From assembly GCA_905181865.1 (NCBI GenBank), contig CAJIZG010000001.1:496001-560000 (forward strand): DNA of 64,000 nt, in the 5' to 3' direction. Below, piece after piece: positions 9,735-18,827 of the stretch. The translations under genes and the position numbers were made by a program. The stretch is from Urechidicola croceus. GTDB taxonomy: Bacteria; Bacteroidota; Bacteroidia; Flavobacteriales; Flavobacteriaceae. The stretch's first letter is position 1; every line of letters starts with the position of its first letter. Under the pieces are notes generated by a model. That model made no database searches. It was not told the DNA's origin and saw nothing but the letters and a program-made list of their open reading frames with translations.

Positions 9735-10102
9735 ACCTGAAAAACCAAATAAAAATAGATGCTGTAATAGAAAAGTAAGGTGTAAAAATTATGGATTTAC
9801 CCTTTAAGAATTGCAGAAAATATAGCAGAAGAAATTATAATTTTTCTTTTTTAGCCCTTTAAAATTGAGAGATTATATTAAAGTTCAAAGTGAAAAAGTT
9901 TTGTTGAAGGCATCCATTTTTTTCAATCGGCACCAGAACTTTTGAAAATAAAACAATATATACCAAGTACTAAAATTAACAACGTCGTCAAAAATATTTT
10001 AATAGAATTGAAATTCCATTCCCACATCAATTTAATATCACAAAGCGCACACAACTACAAATAAAAAAATAATGTGGTTTTCTTAAAAAAGAGGCACATC
10101 TA
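9735..10102. other. 368-bp intergenic region between convergent genes
   Basis: The region separates the converging PlsC and GH3 genes. It holds one minus-strand small ORF (listed separately), an AT-rich stem near 9828-9850, and a plus-strand open stretch around 9797-9850 reading YPLRIAENIAEE before a stop. The last reads like a fragment of a lost gene but cannot be assigned. Nothing else is recognised. Confidence 0.4.
9923..10027 (-). CDS. Candidate 34-residue single-helix membrane protein
   Basis: An ATG at 10027 opens a 34-codon frame starting MWEWNFNSIKIFL. It continues with a strongly hydrophobic stretch (LLILVLGIYCFIF, about residues 14-28) and ends KSSGAD. The pattern of aromatic N-terminus, one transmembrane helix and a short polar tail is that of small membrane proteins. 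No Shine-Dalgarno or exact TAnnTTTG box is seen just upstream, though a TTTGTGATATT stretch is present. It could also be chance in AT-rich DNA. Confidence 0.3.
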   Translation of the reverse strand: MWEWNFNSIKIFLTTLLILVLGIYCFIFKSSGAD

Positions 10103-13021
10103 TTATTCTATAATCGCATCAACAATAAGTTGTTGAACATCGGTTCGAATATTCTCCCTACCCAATGCATTGTTATCCATTGTTGGATACACTCTGTTTG
10201 ATAAAAACACATATACAATCTGTGTTTTAGGATCAGCCCAAGCAAAAGTACCTGTAAATCCACTATGACCAAAACTTTCATCGGACATACAACCGCACGT
10301 AGACTTGCTCTTGGGATCTAACTGGGGTTTGTCAAAACCTAACCCCCGTCGCACTTCTTCATCTAAAAAATATCTCTTGTTAAATTTATCTATGGTTTGT
10401 GTACTTAAAAATCGTTCTCCGCCATAAAATCCTTTCTGTAAGTACATTTGCATCATTTTGGCCACATCATTCGAATTTGAAAATAACCCAGCATTTCCAC
10501 TTACACCATCAAACATTGCTGCTCCCATATCATGGACATGACCTATTAACGTGTCATGTCTGAAATAAGTATCAATTTCCGACGGTACAATTCTGTTTTT
10601 AGAATATTTATTCAAAGGATTATAGGTCAATGTATTCGCTCCCAATTTCTCATAAAAAAAGGCGTCATTTAATTGATCCATTTCCTTGCCATACGTATCT
10701 TTCAAATATTTCTTAAATAGATAGAAAACGAGTCCACTATAATTGTATCCTGGCTTCTCTAGCAATTCAGAATCCGCTATTCGCTGGTAAATAGTATCTA
10801 TATAGGATTTTTTTAAGTATAATTTTTCAGAAACTTGGAAAGGGAAATCTTCAGATCTATTAGATGAATATAAAGAAGAAGATAACTTATTTGTATCAAC
10901 ATCTAATGTTTCTTTATAGAAAGGAATCCAAGTAAGCATTCTACTAGTATGAGACAATGCTTTTCTAACAGTAATAGATTCTTTGTTTGTCCCTTTTAAA
11001 TAAGGTAACAGTTCTCCCAATTGAGTGTCTAAAGTAAATAATCCATCCTCTTCACTTTTCATTATATATGGAAGTCCTCCTAAAATTTTAGTCAATGAAG
11101 CCAAGTCATATAGATCTGTAAGACTAACTTTATGTTTTTTCTCATAAGTATGATGTCCAAAACTTTTATGATAAACAACCTTTCCGTAACGAGATACTAA
11201 TACTTGTCCTCCTGGCGCCATTTTTTTATCAATTACAACTTGAAAAACGGAATCAATTTTATTTAATTTGTTAGAATCCAAACCAACATATTCAGGTATA
11301 GAATACCCCAAACGTAGTAAATTTGATGAAAATAACCCATGCCCAACTTTAAAGTCTTTATTTATAGAAACTGGTAATTTTCCCTTTGGCTGTAACGCAC
11401 CAAATATCATTTGAGCAGAAATTTCTTGTGAGACTTCACTATTTTGATACGATACTATAACACTTTCGATATTGTCAAAACTTTCTACTTGTAACAAACT
11501 ATATGGGTTAGCAAAAACATCTAAAATAACCGTTTTTTCTTTTGAAATATTTTCTAATTTTTCCAAATCAACCTTTGAAAATTTAAAACTTTTCCAAGGA
11601 TTTACATTTGATTTATGAAAACCTACAATAACCGTATTATATGATTTAAGTTCATGTATCAAATTGATATCGTCACTGTTTGAAATAACATCAACTTGGG
11701 TATATTTATTCAAAGTCTCTACAAAAACTGAATTATCACTATCTCCCAGTTTTACATAGGCAATCTTATTATTTTTTAATTGTTTCACAGGAAAAACAGT
11801 TCCTTCATTTTTAACTAAAGTGATTGAGTTTTTTACCAAATCTCTCATAAGGATTTCGTTTTCCTTTGTATTTAATCTTTCTATTAAATTATACGTTTCT
11901 AACGGTTTATAATAATGTAATCCTGCCCAATACTTTGTTTTTAAAATTTTTCTAACAGAATGTTCCAAACGGCCAATAGTTAGTTCTCCAACTGTCAGCG
12001 CCTTTTTAAATCGCTTAAAAGTGGCTGGAATTTCTAACGGATAATCCAATATATCATTTCCCGCCAAAATAGCCGCCAAATTTACGTCAGCAGAGGTAGC
12101 GAAATTAGCAGATGCTTTCATATTTAACGCGTCAGTAATTACCAATCCATTAAAGCCTAATTCATCTTGTAACAGACCAGTAACAATATTTTTAGATAAA
12201 GAGGATGGAACTCCTTTTTCGGACTCTAAAGATGGAATACTTAAATGCGCCACCATTACACTCGTTATACCTGTCTCAATAATTTTTCTATATGGATACA
12301 ACTCAATAGAGTCAAGTCTTTTTCTATCAAAATCAAGTAATGGTAATGTATGATGAGAATCTGTAGCAGTATCTCCATGTCCAGGAAAATGTTTTGCACT
12401 GGCAACTACATTATTACTTTGCAATCCTTTTGCAAAGGCAATAGATTTATTTGCTACATTCTCTTGATTTTCACCAAAGGATCTGTTTCCAATAATCGGA
12501 TTCTTAGGGTTCGTATTAACATCAATAACAGGAGCAAAATTCATATGAATTCCCATAATTTTACACTGTGCTCCTACTTGTCTTCCAAATTCCTTGATTA
12601 ATTCGTTATTTTGAATAGCACCTAAAGTCATATTCCAAGGATAGCGAAAGGTATTTTTTAAACGCATGTTTAACCCCCATTCTGCATCAATACCTATCAA
12701 CAATGGCACTTTAGAAATCTTTTGATACTTATTTGTTAATTGAGCTTGTTTAACCGGTAAATCTTGAAAAAATATAAGTGACCCTATATGATAATTATTA
12801 ATCAAATCAATAATCTCTTTTTCATGTACTTCATCCTTATTTGAAAAGGTAGCTACCATAAATAATTGGCCTATTTTCTCCTCTAAAGTCATTCCAGACA
12901 AAATACTATCCACCCACTTATTTTGTGATTCTAAATCCTTAGTAAGTAACGGATCAATACCTTGAGAATTCGCATGTGTCAAACATATAAAAAACAGGGT
13001 AATTAAAAATATTTTTTTCAT
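10103..13021 (-). CDS. GH3 beta-N-acetylhexosaminidase fused to a serine-hydrolase (beta-lactamase-like) domain
   Basis: This 972-residue protein has a signal peptide cut after residue 20 (THANSQ). Its N-terminal part is GH3 of NagZ type: KHFPGHGDTATDSH from residue 210 carries the His/Asp acid-base dyad of bacterial NagZ, and VITDALNM near residue 296 carries the nucleophile Asp. A GH3 C-terminal-like alpha/beta domain follows. The last 380 residues form a penicillin-binding/beta-lactamase fold with SLTK (nucleophile Ser, SxxK), PGYNYSGLVF in the YxN position and GHSGFTGT in the KTG position. The likely role is periplasmic muropeptide hydrolysis in peptidoglycan turnover. It sits 15 bp after the neighbouring small gene. 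Confidence 0.88.
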   Translation of the reverse strand: MKKIFLITLFFICLTHANSQGIDPLLTKDLESQNKWVDSILSGMTLEEKIGQLFMVATFSNKDEVHEKEIIDLINNYHIGSLIFFQDLPVKQAQLTNKYQKISKVPLLIGIDAEWGLNMRLKNTFRYPWNMTLGAIQNNELIKEFGRQVGAQCKIMGIHMNFAPVIDVNTNPKNPIIGNRSFGENQENVANKSIAFAKGLQSNNVVASAKHFPGHGDTATDSHHTLPLLDFDRKRLDSIELYPYRKIIETGITSVMVAHLSIPSLESEKGVPSSLSKNIVTGLLQDELGFNGLVITDALNMKASANFATSADVNLAAILAGNDILDYPLEIPATFKRFKKALTVGELTIGRLEHSVRKILKTKYWAGLHYYKPLETYNLIERLNTKENEILMRDLVKNSITLVKNEGTVFPVKQLKNNKIAYVKLGDSDNSVFVETLNKYTQVDVISNSDDINLIHELKSYNTVIVGFHKSNVNPWKSFKFSKVDLEKLENISKEKTVILDVFANPYSLLQVESFDNIESVIVSYQNSEVSQEISAQMIFGALQPKGKLPVSINKDFKVGHGLFSSNLLRLGYSIPEYVGLDSNKLNKIDSVFQVVIDKKMAPGGQVLVSRYGKVVYHKSFGHHTYEKKHKVSLTDLYDLASLTKILGGLPYIMKSEEDGLFTLDTQLGELLPYLKGTNKESITVRKALSHTSRMLTWIPFYKETLDVDTNKLSSSLYSSNRSEDFPFQVSEKLYLKKSYIDTIYQRIADSELLEKPGYNYSGLVFYLFKKYLKDTYGKEMDQLNDAFFYEKLGANTLTYNPLNKYSKNRIVPSEIDTYFRHDTLIGHVHDMGAAMFDGVSGNAGLFSNSNDVAKMMQMYLQKGFYGGERFLSTQTIDKFNKRYFLDEEVRRGLGFDKPQLDPKSKSTCGCMSDESFGHSGFTGTFAWADPKTQIVYVFLSNRVYPTMDNNALGRENIRTDVQQLIVDAIIE

Positions 13022-13036
13022 GAGTCCCTTTTAAAA

Positions 13037-13528
13037 TTAAATTATTGCCAATAATTGTTTATGCCAACTTTGTTTAACAGGCACTTCCCAATTAGACACT
13101 AATTCATCTTTTGATTGAATCATATTATTAAATACAATGGTATCTTCGTTTACTTTCTCTAGTTTTAGATACTCCTGAAATTCTGCCAATGTAACAGTAT
13201 TTAGGTTCTCACCCACTTTAAAAGCAATGTTCAGTTTATTCATCAAATCCAAATCAAACTCATCTTCTAACTCTTTAATTACTCGAACTGAAGAATCAAT
13301 AGAGCAACCAGAAACATTATTGAAATTTTCATCAACCCCCAAAACGATGAATTGATTATATAATATATGAAATGAACCCTTTATTTGTTCCCCATGCCTT
13401 AGCCAATTATCTGCAAATTTGCGCAACTTTAATTTCACGCCCTCAGCTTCTTTTTTTGCTAATTCCCTTTTAGATTGGTATATCCAAATACGTGCATTTC
13501 CTGGTAATTTATTAAACTCTACAAACAT
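13037..13528 (-). CDS. Conserved Bacteroidota protein of unknown function, 163 aa
   Basis: The protein starts MFVEFNKLPGNARIWIYQS and has no signal peptide or membrane helix, so it is cytoplasmic. It contains GSFHILYNQFIVLGVDE and an acidic middle. Relatives in Flavobacteriaceae are often labelled 'ABC transporter ATPase', but no Walker A, Walker B or signature motif is present, so that name is wrong here. It lies between the exonuclease gene and the GH3 gene with short gaps and may be co-transcribed. Function unknown. Confidence 0.7.
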   Translation of the reverse strand: MFVEFNKLPGNARIWIYQSKRELAKKEAEGVKLKLRKFADNWLRHGEQIKGSFHILYNQFIVLGVDENFNNVSGCSIDSSVRVIKELEDEFDLDLMNKLNIAFKVGENLNTVTLAEFQEYLKLEKVNEDTIVFNNMIQSKDELVSNWEVPVKQSWHKQLLAII

Positions 13529-13593
13529 CTCTTCTCTAATTTAATTTCTTTAATAACTATAGTCGAAAAATCAATCAACTTCAAACACTATTA

Positions 13594-14373
13594 TTAAAAT
13601 AATTTATTATTGAAACTTCTTAATTTTATGGCAGTCAGTACTTTCTTAGTATACAATGGGAAATCTGATTTTTGAATCCAGCCATAATATCCTTGATCTT
13701 TTTCTAAAACTTCAGTAACTTTTTTACCCTTATATTTACCAAAGGTGAAAATTTCATCTTCTTCATCATCAAACACTAAAAATCCAGCAAAATCGGCTCT
13801 TTTTTGATGCGTAGAGTATTCGCTCAATGATTTTATATCATTCTCTAAATCATCGTACTTATCTAACTGCGCTAATAAAATTTCATACGTTGCATCTGTA
13901 TCTGCTTGTGCCGAATGCGCTTTTTCAAGATCCTTCCCGCAATAAAATTTATATCCCGCACCTAAAGTTCGCTGTTCTTTTTTATGAAAAATTACTTGTA
14001 CATCAACAGCAACTCTATTTCTCATATCAAAATCAACTCCGGCTCTTAACATTTCTTCTGCCAACAAAGGGATATCAAATCGATTTGAATTAAATCCTGC
14101 CAAATCACAATTTTTAGTCAAATCACTTACCTCATTAGCCAATTCTTTAAATGTTGGCTCTGTTACAACTTTTTCATTGGTAATACCGTGAATATCGGAC
14201 GCTTCTTTCGGAATTTCAATTTCTGGGTTCACCAACCAAGTTCTACTTTCCTTATTACCATTTGGGTGAACTTTTAATATTGCAATTTCCACTATTCGGT
14301 CATTTGCAATATTGATTCCAGTTGTTTCAAGGTCGAAAAATACAACTGGCTTTTTTAGATTTAATGATGCCAT
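13594..14373 (-). CDS. DnaQ-like 3'-5' exonuclease (DEDDh)
   Basis: This 259-residue protein has the DEDDh exonuclease core: FFDLETTG (metal-ligand Asp14 and Glu16), the ExoII region NSNRFDIPLLAEE with its Asp, and AHSAQADTDATYEIL with the catalytic His and last Asp. A C-terminal extension (FGKYKGKKVTEVL, then YYGWIQKSDF) resembles a small domain attached to exonuclease or RNase T-like proteins. It probably trims DNA or RNA 3' ends; it is not the polymerase III epsilon subunit with any certainty. Confidence 0.85.
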   Translation of the reverse strand: MASLNLKKPVVFFDLETTGINIANDRIVEIAILKVHPNGNKESRTWLVNPEIEIPKEASDIHGITNEKVVTEPTFKELANEVSDLTKNCDLAGFNSNRFDIPLLAEEMLRAGVDFDMRNRVAVDVQVIFHKKEQRTLGAGYKFYCGKDLEKAHSAQADTDATYEILLAQLDKYDDLENDIKSLSEYSTHQKRADFAGFLVFDDEEDEIFTFGKYKGKKVTEVLEKDQGYYGWIQKSDFPLYTKKVLTAIKLRSFNNKLF

Positions 14374-14463
14374 TCTAACAATTAATTTTTTGTAAAATTA
14401 AGGAATTAAATCTTCCAAATTGATCGCGCTCGTGCTTTATTGGAGAATTAAATCAAACATGTT

Positions 14464-15627
14464 TTATTTACTTGCGAACAATTGAACATCGTTTTCAGAA
14501 ACTTGATTTTCGCCTAATATAATTAAGCGCTCTATTACGTTTCTTAGTTCCCGAATATTACCTGTCCAATCATAGGTTTTTAACAATTGAACAGCTTCTT
14601 TCGTGAAGTTTTTCACTGCAATACCCTGCTCTTCAGCAATCTTTTGAGAAAAGAAATCAATCAGTAAAGGAATATCATTTCTTCTATTATTTAATGAAGG
14701 TACTTTTATTAAAATCACCGCCAATCGATGATACAAATCTTCTCTAAAACGCCCTTCCTTTATTTCTTCCGTTAGATTCTTATTGGTTGCAGCGACAACC
14801 CGAACATCAACTTTAATATCTCTATCGCTACCTACCCTACTAATTTTACTTTCTTGTAGTGCTCTCAATACTTTCGCCTGAGCAGATAAACTCATATCAC
14901 CAATTTCATCTAAAAAAATAGTGCCTCCAGAAGCAACTTCAAACTTTCCTGCTCTGTCTTTATTTGCACCCGTAAAAGATCCCTTAACATGACCAAATAA
15001 TTCACTTTCTATCAGTTCAGAAGGAATCGCCGCACAATTTACTTCAATCATTGGCCCTTTCGTTCTATTGCTTTTTTCATGTAACCAATGCGCCACTAGT
15101 TCCTTACCTGTTCCATTTGGCCCTGTAATAAGTACCCTTGCATCTGTAATAGCAACTTTTTCAATCATCTCTTTGATATACATAATTTCAGAACTCTCTC
15201 CAATCATGTCATACTTCTTACTAACCTTCTTTTTTAACCGTTTGTTCTCTAAAACTAATTCCTTTCGATCTAGGGCATTGCGAACCGTATTCAACAATCT
15301 ATTTAAATCTGGCGGTTTAGATATGTAGTCAAAAGCTCCTAACTTCATAGTATTTACGGCTAAATCTAAATCACCATGACCAGAGATCATTACTATTGGA
15401 ATTTCTGACTTTATTTTCTTTATTTTTTCTAAGACCTCAACACCATCCATCTTGGGCATTTTTACATCACATAAAATGAGATCAAAATCTTCCTTTAAAA
15501 CCTTTTCGATACCTTCTAATCCATCCTCTGCCTCAAAAACTTCATAAGAATCGTTCTCCTCAGAAATAATTTTTTTCAAAACTCTTCTAATAGCCGACTC
15601 ATCTTCTATTATTAATATTTTAGACAT
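14464..15627 (-). CDS. NtrC-type sigma-54 activator response regulator lacking a DNA-binding domain
   Basis: This 387-residue protein has an N-terminal receiver domain with phospho-acceptor Asp54 (ILCDVKMP). An AAA+ sigma-54 interaction domain follows, with Walker A GPNGTGKE near residue 167, GSFTGA near 217 (a variant of GAFTGA, which contacts sigma-54), Walker B GGTIFLDEIGDM and the arginine-finger region. The protein ends VSENDVQLFASK right after the AAA+ C-terminal helical bundle, so the Fis-type HTH is absent. MscS follows it 11 bp upstream in the same direction. The cognate kinase is not in the window. Confidence 0.88.
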   Translation of the reverse strand: MSKILIIEDESAIRRVLKKIISEENDSYEVFEAEDGLEGIEKVLKEDFDLILCDVKMPKMDGVEVLEKIKKIKSEIPIVMISGHGDLDLAVNTMKLGAFDYISKPPDLNRLLNTVRNALDRKELVLENKRLKKKVSKKYDMIGESSEIMYIKEMIEKVAITDARVLITGPNGTGKELVAHWLHEKSNRTKGPMIEVNCAAIPSELIESELFGHVKGSFTGANKDRAGKFEVASGGTIFLDEIGDMSLSAQAKVLRALQESKISRVGSDRDIKVDVRVVAATNKNLTEEIKEGRFREDLYHRLAVILIKVPSLNNRRNDIPLLIDFFSQKIAEEQGIAVKNFTKEAVQLLKTYDWTGNIRELRNVIERLIILGENQVSENDVQLFASK

Positions 15628-15638
15628 GTAAAAATTTT

Positions 15639-16466
15639 TTATTGCTTATTTATAATATGTATATCTCTTTGAGGAAAAGGAATTTGAATTCCTTCTTCTC
15701 TAAACCTTTTGTCCAATTCAAAACGAATATCACTTTTTGGTTCACCAGCTTCAAAACTATTGTTCAGCGTAAAAATTAATCGAAACATCAAAGCACTATC
15801 TCCAAAATCGGTAAACCTAACTAGTGGTTCTGGGTCTTTAACAACTTTAGAATGCGCTAACGCCACTTCCAATAATATTTTCTTAACTAATTTAGTATCA
15901 GATCCATAAGCCACCCCTAAGTCGACATATTCTCTCGTATCCACACCGTTTTGGGTCCAGTTATATAAACTATTAGTTAAGTACAAATGATTAGGAATTA
16001 TTAAAACTTTATTGTCTATCGTCACGGCACTTGTTGTACGCAAATTTATCTGATCTATTCGTCCAACTTTACCGTCTAACTCAATAATATCTCCAACATG
16101 TACCGTTTGATCTATAAGAATAAAAACTCCAGATATGATGTCTTGAAATAAGGTTTGCAACGCCAAACCAATACCAATCAATAATGCTGCCGAAGCTGCT
16201 AAAACGGCAGTAAGGTCTACACCCGAGCTATTTAATGTAACTAAAAATATAGCGGTGTACATAAACCACTTTAAATAACTAAATATAGGTATGAATTTAA
16301 TTTTGTCTTCTTGGGGAAGTTTTTTTGTAATTAATTTGCGACTTATTCTTAAAATAAAAGATGCTATAAAAAGAGCCAATATCATCAGTAATACGCCTTT
16401 TAGTGAAATTGTGAATGACTCTTTAACTCCAAAACTATAATTTAATATTTCTAAAATATTCTCCAT
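15639..16466 (-). CDS. Small-conductance mechanosensitive channel, MscS family
   Basis: The ATG at 16466 (MENILEILNYSFGVKES) gives 275 residues and leaves a 4-bp gap to the ABC permease; an upstream in-frame ATG would overlap that gene. There are three N-terminal membrane helices. The pore-lining TM3 region is AVLAASAALLIGIGLALQTL, followed by FQDIISGVFILID and the beta domain VGDIIELDGKVGRIDQINLRTT, all typical of MscS. It opens on membrane tension to release solutes. It is placed between the NatAB-like exporter and the sigma-54 regulator, probably in one transcript. Confidence 0.9.
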   Translation of the reverse strand: MENILEILNYSFGVKESFTISLKGVLLMILALFIASFILRISRKLITKKLPQEDKIKFIPIFSYLKWFMYTAIFLVTLNSSGVDLTAVLAASAALLIGIGLALQTLFQDIISGVFILIDQTVHVGDIIELDGKVGRIDQINLRTTSAVTIDNKVLIIPNHLYLTNSLYNWTQNGVDTREYVDLGVAYGSDTKLVKKILLEVALAHSKVVKDPEPLVRFTDFGDSALMFRLIFTLNNSFEAGEPKSDIRFELDKRFREEGIQIPFPQRDIHIINKQ

Positions 16467-16470
16467 ACGA

Positions 16471-17787
16471 TTAATACTTAATCCATTTAAAAATCTCTTT
16501 GTAGGATGGTTTCTTGCCATACATTAAAATTCCAATACGGTAAATTTTAGCAGCAAACCAAACTGTTATCAAAAACGTTGCCAACAATAATATAAATGAA
16601 ATTAAAATTTGCCACCATGGAACACCAAACGGAATTCGCATTAGCATAACGATCGGAGATGTCAATGGAATCATTGAAAAGACGATTGAAATAGGCCCAT
16701 GAGGATCACTTATAACAGAGGCAAAACCAACATAAACAGCTAACATAAGAGGTATTATAACAGGAATAACAAACTGTTGTGTATCCGTTTCATTATCAAC
16801 GGCAGAACCAATAGCCGCATAGATAGAACTATACAGCAAATAGCCACCTAGAAAATAAGCGATAAATAAAATAAACATTCTAAACAATGGCAATCGAGAG
16901 ATTTCTACAAATATCATTTGAGCATCATTTAAGGCAACCTCTTTCATCCCCTCTGCCTGTTCTAAAGGAACATTTATATTTTTAAAATCCATCGCTTCTA
17001 TTCCCAAAACTGAAGGTAAAACAAGTACAATCACAAGTAATAATAAACCCCATACAGTAAATTGTAACAGACCAGCCAATGCAGTTCCAATAATTTTACC
17101 CATCATTAATTGAAATGGTTTAACGGATGAAATAATGACTTCAATTATTCTGCTTGTTTTTTCTTCAATGACACTTCGCATTACCATGGCCCCATAAATG
17201 ATAATAAACATCATAATTAAATACCCAGCTGCTAGTCCAATTCCAATCTTCATACTATTGATTATCTTCGATGATTTTTCACCAATGAAATTTGATAATT
17301 GAATAGAAGCCTTAATTTTAGTAAGATTTAAGCGCTCAATATCAATATTCAATTGTTTCATTTTAGTTTCTTCCAACCGATGCTCAATTTTTTGTTCTAA
17401 AGAAGATACTAAGATAATATTTGGAGATTTTTTAGAATAAAATTCTACACTACTGGCTATAGTTGACACACTATCTTTTTTAGGAATAACTAACAAGCCA
17501 TAAAAATCTGATGTGGTAACTTTAGACTTTGCCACTTCAATAGCATCTGAAGATAAATCAATATAATGGACAGATTCAGAATCTTGAAAATCTTTTTTTT
17601 CAAAAAAACCAGAGTTATCAACATAGGCAATTATTTTTATATTCTCCTGATTCAACTTTGCTAAATAAGCAATTAAGACACCCATTGCAATAACAATTAA
17701 GGGGCTTAAAATAGTCATCACTAAGAAAGTCTTGTTCCGAACCTTTGAGATAAATTCTCTTTTTATTATTAGTTTTAATTTACTCAT
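16471..17787 (-). CDS. ABC-2 type transporter permease (NatB-like)
   Basis: This 438-residue protein has an N-terminal helix (about residues 20-45), a large extracytoplasmic loop, then five or six helices. The central signature is MRSVIEEKTSRIIEVIISSVKPFQLMMGK (split around residue 210), typical of NatB/YhaP permeases. Its start overlaps the ATPase gene by 8 bp, so the two form one exporter. NatAB systems export sodium ions or drugs; the substrate here is not known. Confidence 0.88.
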   Translation of the reverse strand: MSKLKLIIKREFISKVRNKTFLVMTILSPLIVIAMGVLIAYLAKLNQENIKIIAYVDNSGFFEKKDFQDSESVHYIDLSSDAIEVAKSKVTTSDFYGLLVIPKKDSVSTIASSVEFYSKKSPNIILVSSLEQKIEHRLEETKMKQLNIDIERLNLTKIKASIQLSNFIGEKSSKIINSMKIGIGLAAGYLIMMFIIIYGAMVMRSVIEEKTSRIIEVIISSVKPFQLMMGKIIGTALAGLLQFTVWGLLLLVIVLVLPSVLGIEAMDFKNINVPLEQAEGMKEVALNDAQMIFVEISRLPLFRMFILFIAYFLGGYLLYSSIYAAIGSAVDNETDTQQFVIPVIIPLMLAVYVGFASVISDPHGPISIVFSMIPLTSPIVMLMRIPFGVPWWQILISFILLLATFLITVWFAAKIYRIGILMYGKKPSYKEIFKWIKY

Positions 17788-18718
17788 TCTTATTATTCTG
17801 ATGTATCGCTTTTATAAATATTTCATTTGCATCAGGAATCATTTCAACAAAATGTGAAATAGATCCTTTAGTTGATAGATAACTTAACAAATTGTTTGAC
17901 GTATCATTATTTGGTAATTCAATTTTAATAGCCAATTCTCCTTCTTTAAAGGGTACGTTAGATGAGGCAGTCATAAATTTACCCATAAGATCCGTTTTTA
18001 CCAAATTTACGTTGTCACTTTTAATGACAACTTCAAATAAATTTGATTTAAATTGCTGCTTGATATCACTTAATTTTCCATCAAGAATCTTATTCGATTT
18101 ATCAATTAAAGCAATGTACTCACATAGTTCTTCAACAGATTCCATTCTGTGCGTAGAGAAAATTACAGTGGCACCTTCATCTCTCAATTGTAAAATTTCA
18201 TCTTTAATTAAATTTGCATTGATTGGATCAAATCCGCTAAATGGCTCATCAAAAATGAGTAACTTAGGCTGATGCATAACAGTCACAATAAATTGTAATT
18301 TCTGAGCCATTCCCTTAGAAAGTTCTTGCACTTTTTTGTTCCACCAATCTCCAATCTCAAATTTATCAAACCAATATTTCAACTTTTTCAAAGCTTCAGA
18401 TTTTGACAAGCCTTTTAGTTGTGCTAAATATAAAGCCTGTTCTCCAACCTTCATACTTTTATATAAACCTCTCTCTTCAGGTAAATAACCAATATGTTGA
18501 ATATCCTTTGGCAAAAGTAATTTTCCATCCAATTTAATAAGACCACTATCGGGCATAATAATTTGATTAATAATTCTAATAAGTGAGGTTTTACCAGCCC
18601 CATTAGGACCTAACAACCCAAAAACAGAACCTTCTGGAACATCAATAGACATATTATTTAAGGCAGTATATGTACCATATTTTTTAATAACATTTTGGAC
18701 TTCTAATAAGTTGCTCAT
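17780..18718 (-). CDS. ABC transporter ATP-binding protein (NatA-like)
   Basis: This 312-residue ATPase has Walker A GPNGAGKTS near residue 37, Q-loop GYLPEERGLY, signature LSKGMAQKLQF, Walker B LLIFDEPFSGFDP and H-loop STHRM. A C-terminal extension of about 90 residues follows, as in NatA-type exporters. EERGLY after the Q-loop is typical of this subgroup. It pairs with the overlapping permease gene. The promoter lies in the divergent spacer shared with the MarR-family gene. Confidence 0.92.
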   Translation of the reverse strand: MSNLLEVQNVIKKYGTYTALNNMSIDVPEGSVFGLLGPNGAGKTSLIRIINQIIMPDSGLIKLDGKLLLPKDIQHIGYLPEERGLYKSMKVGEQALYLAQLKGLSKSEALKKLKYWFDKFEIGDWWNKKVQELSKGMAQKLQFIVTVMHQPKLLIFDEPFSGFDPINANLIKDEILQLRDEGATVIFSTHRMESVEELCEYIALIDKSNKILDGKLSDIKQQFKSNLFEVVIKSDNVNLVKTDLMGKFMTASSNVPFKEGELAIKIELPNNDTSNNLLSYLSTKGSISHFVEMIPDANEIFIKAIHQNNKNE

Positions 18719-18737
18719 TTAAAAATATTAGTTTTTC

Positions 18738-18745
18738 CAAATATA
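18738..18745 (-). promoter_or_regulatory. -7 box for the ABC exporter operon
   Basis: The minus strand reads TATATTTG, an exact TAnnTTTG box, 19 nt before the ATPase start. It lies on the opposite side of the MarR palindrome from the MarR promoter. Confidence 0.5.
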
Positions 18746-18783
18746 ATCAATTAGCATGTTTCTGCTATTTAAAAATATTTTTT

Positions 18784-18811
18784 AAACATACTATGCACGC
18801 ATAGTATGTTT
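18784..18811. promoter_or_regulatory. Perfect palindrome, probable MarR operator
   Basis: Two 13-bp arms (AAACATACTATGC and its exact reverse complement) are separated by 2 bp (AC). The right arm ends 4 bp before the -7 box of the MarR-family gene, so a bound dimer would cover the -33 region. The size, symmetry and position suit MarR dimers that bind acyl-CoA-type ligands. It could control both the beta-oxidation operon and the divergent ABC operon. Confidence 0.75.
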
Positions 18812-18815
18812 TATG

Positions 18816-18823
18816 TATATTTG
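18816..18823 (+). promoter_or_regulatory. -7 box of the MarR-family gene, 4 nt before its ATG
   Basis: TATATTTG (exact TAnnTTTG) ends four bases before the ATG at 18828. Transcription would then start at or next to the start codon, suggesting a leaderless or nearly leaderless mRNA. The -33 region falls within the palindrome. Confidence 0.55.
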
Positions 18824-18827
18824 ACGA

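Noticed and set aside
13037-13528. 'ABC transporter ATPase' as a name for the 163-residue protein
   Set aside because: No Walker A, Walker B or signature motif is present; the label used for relatives has no support in this sequence.
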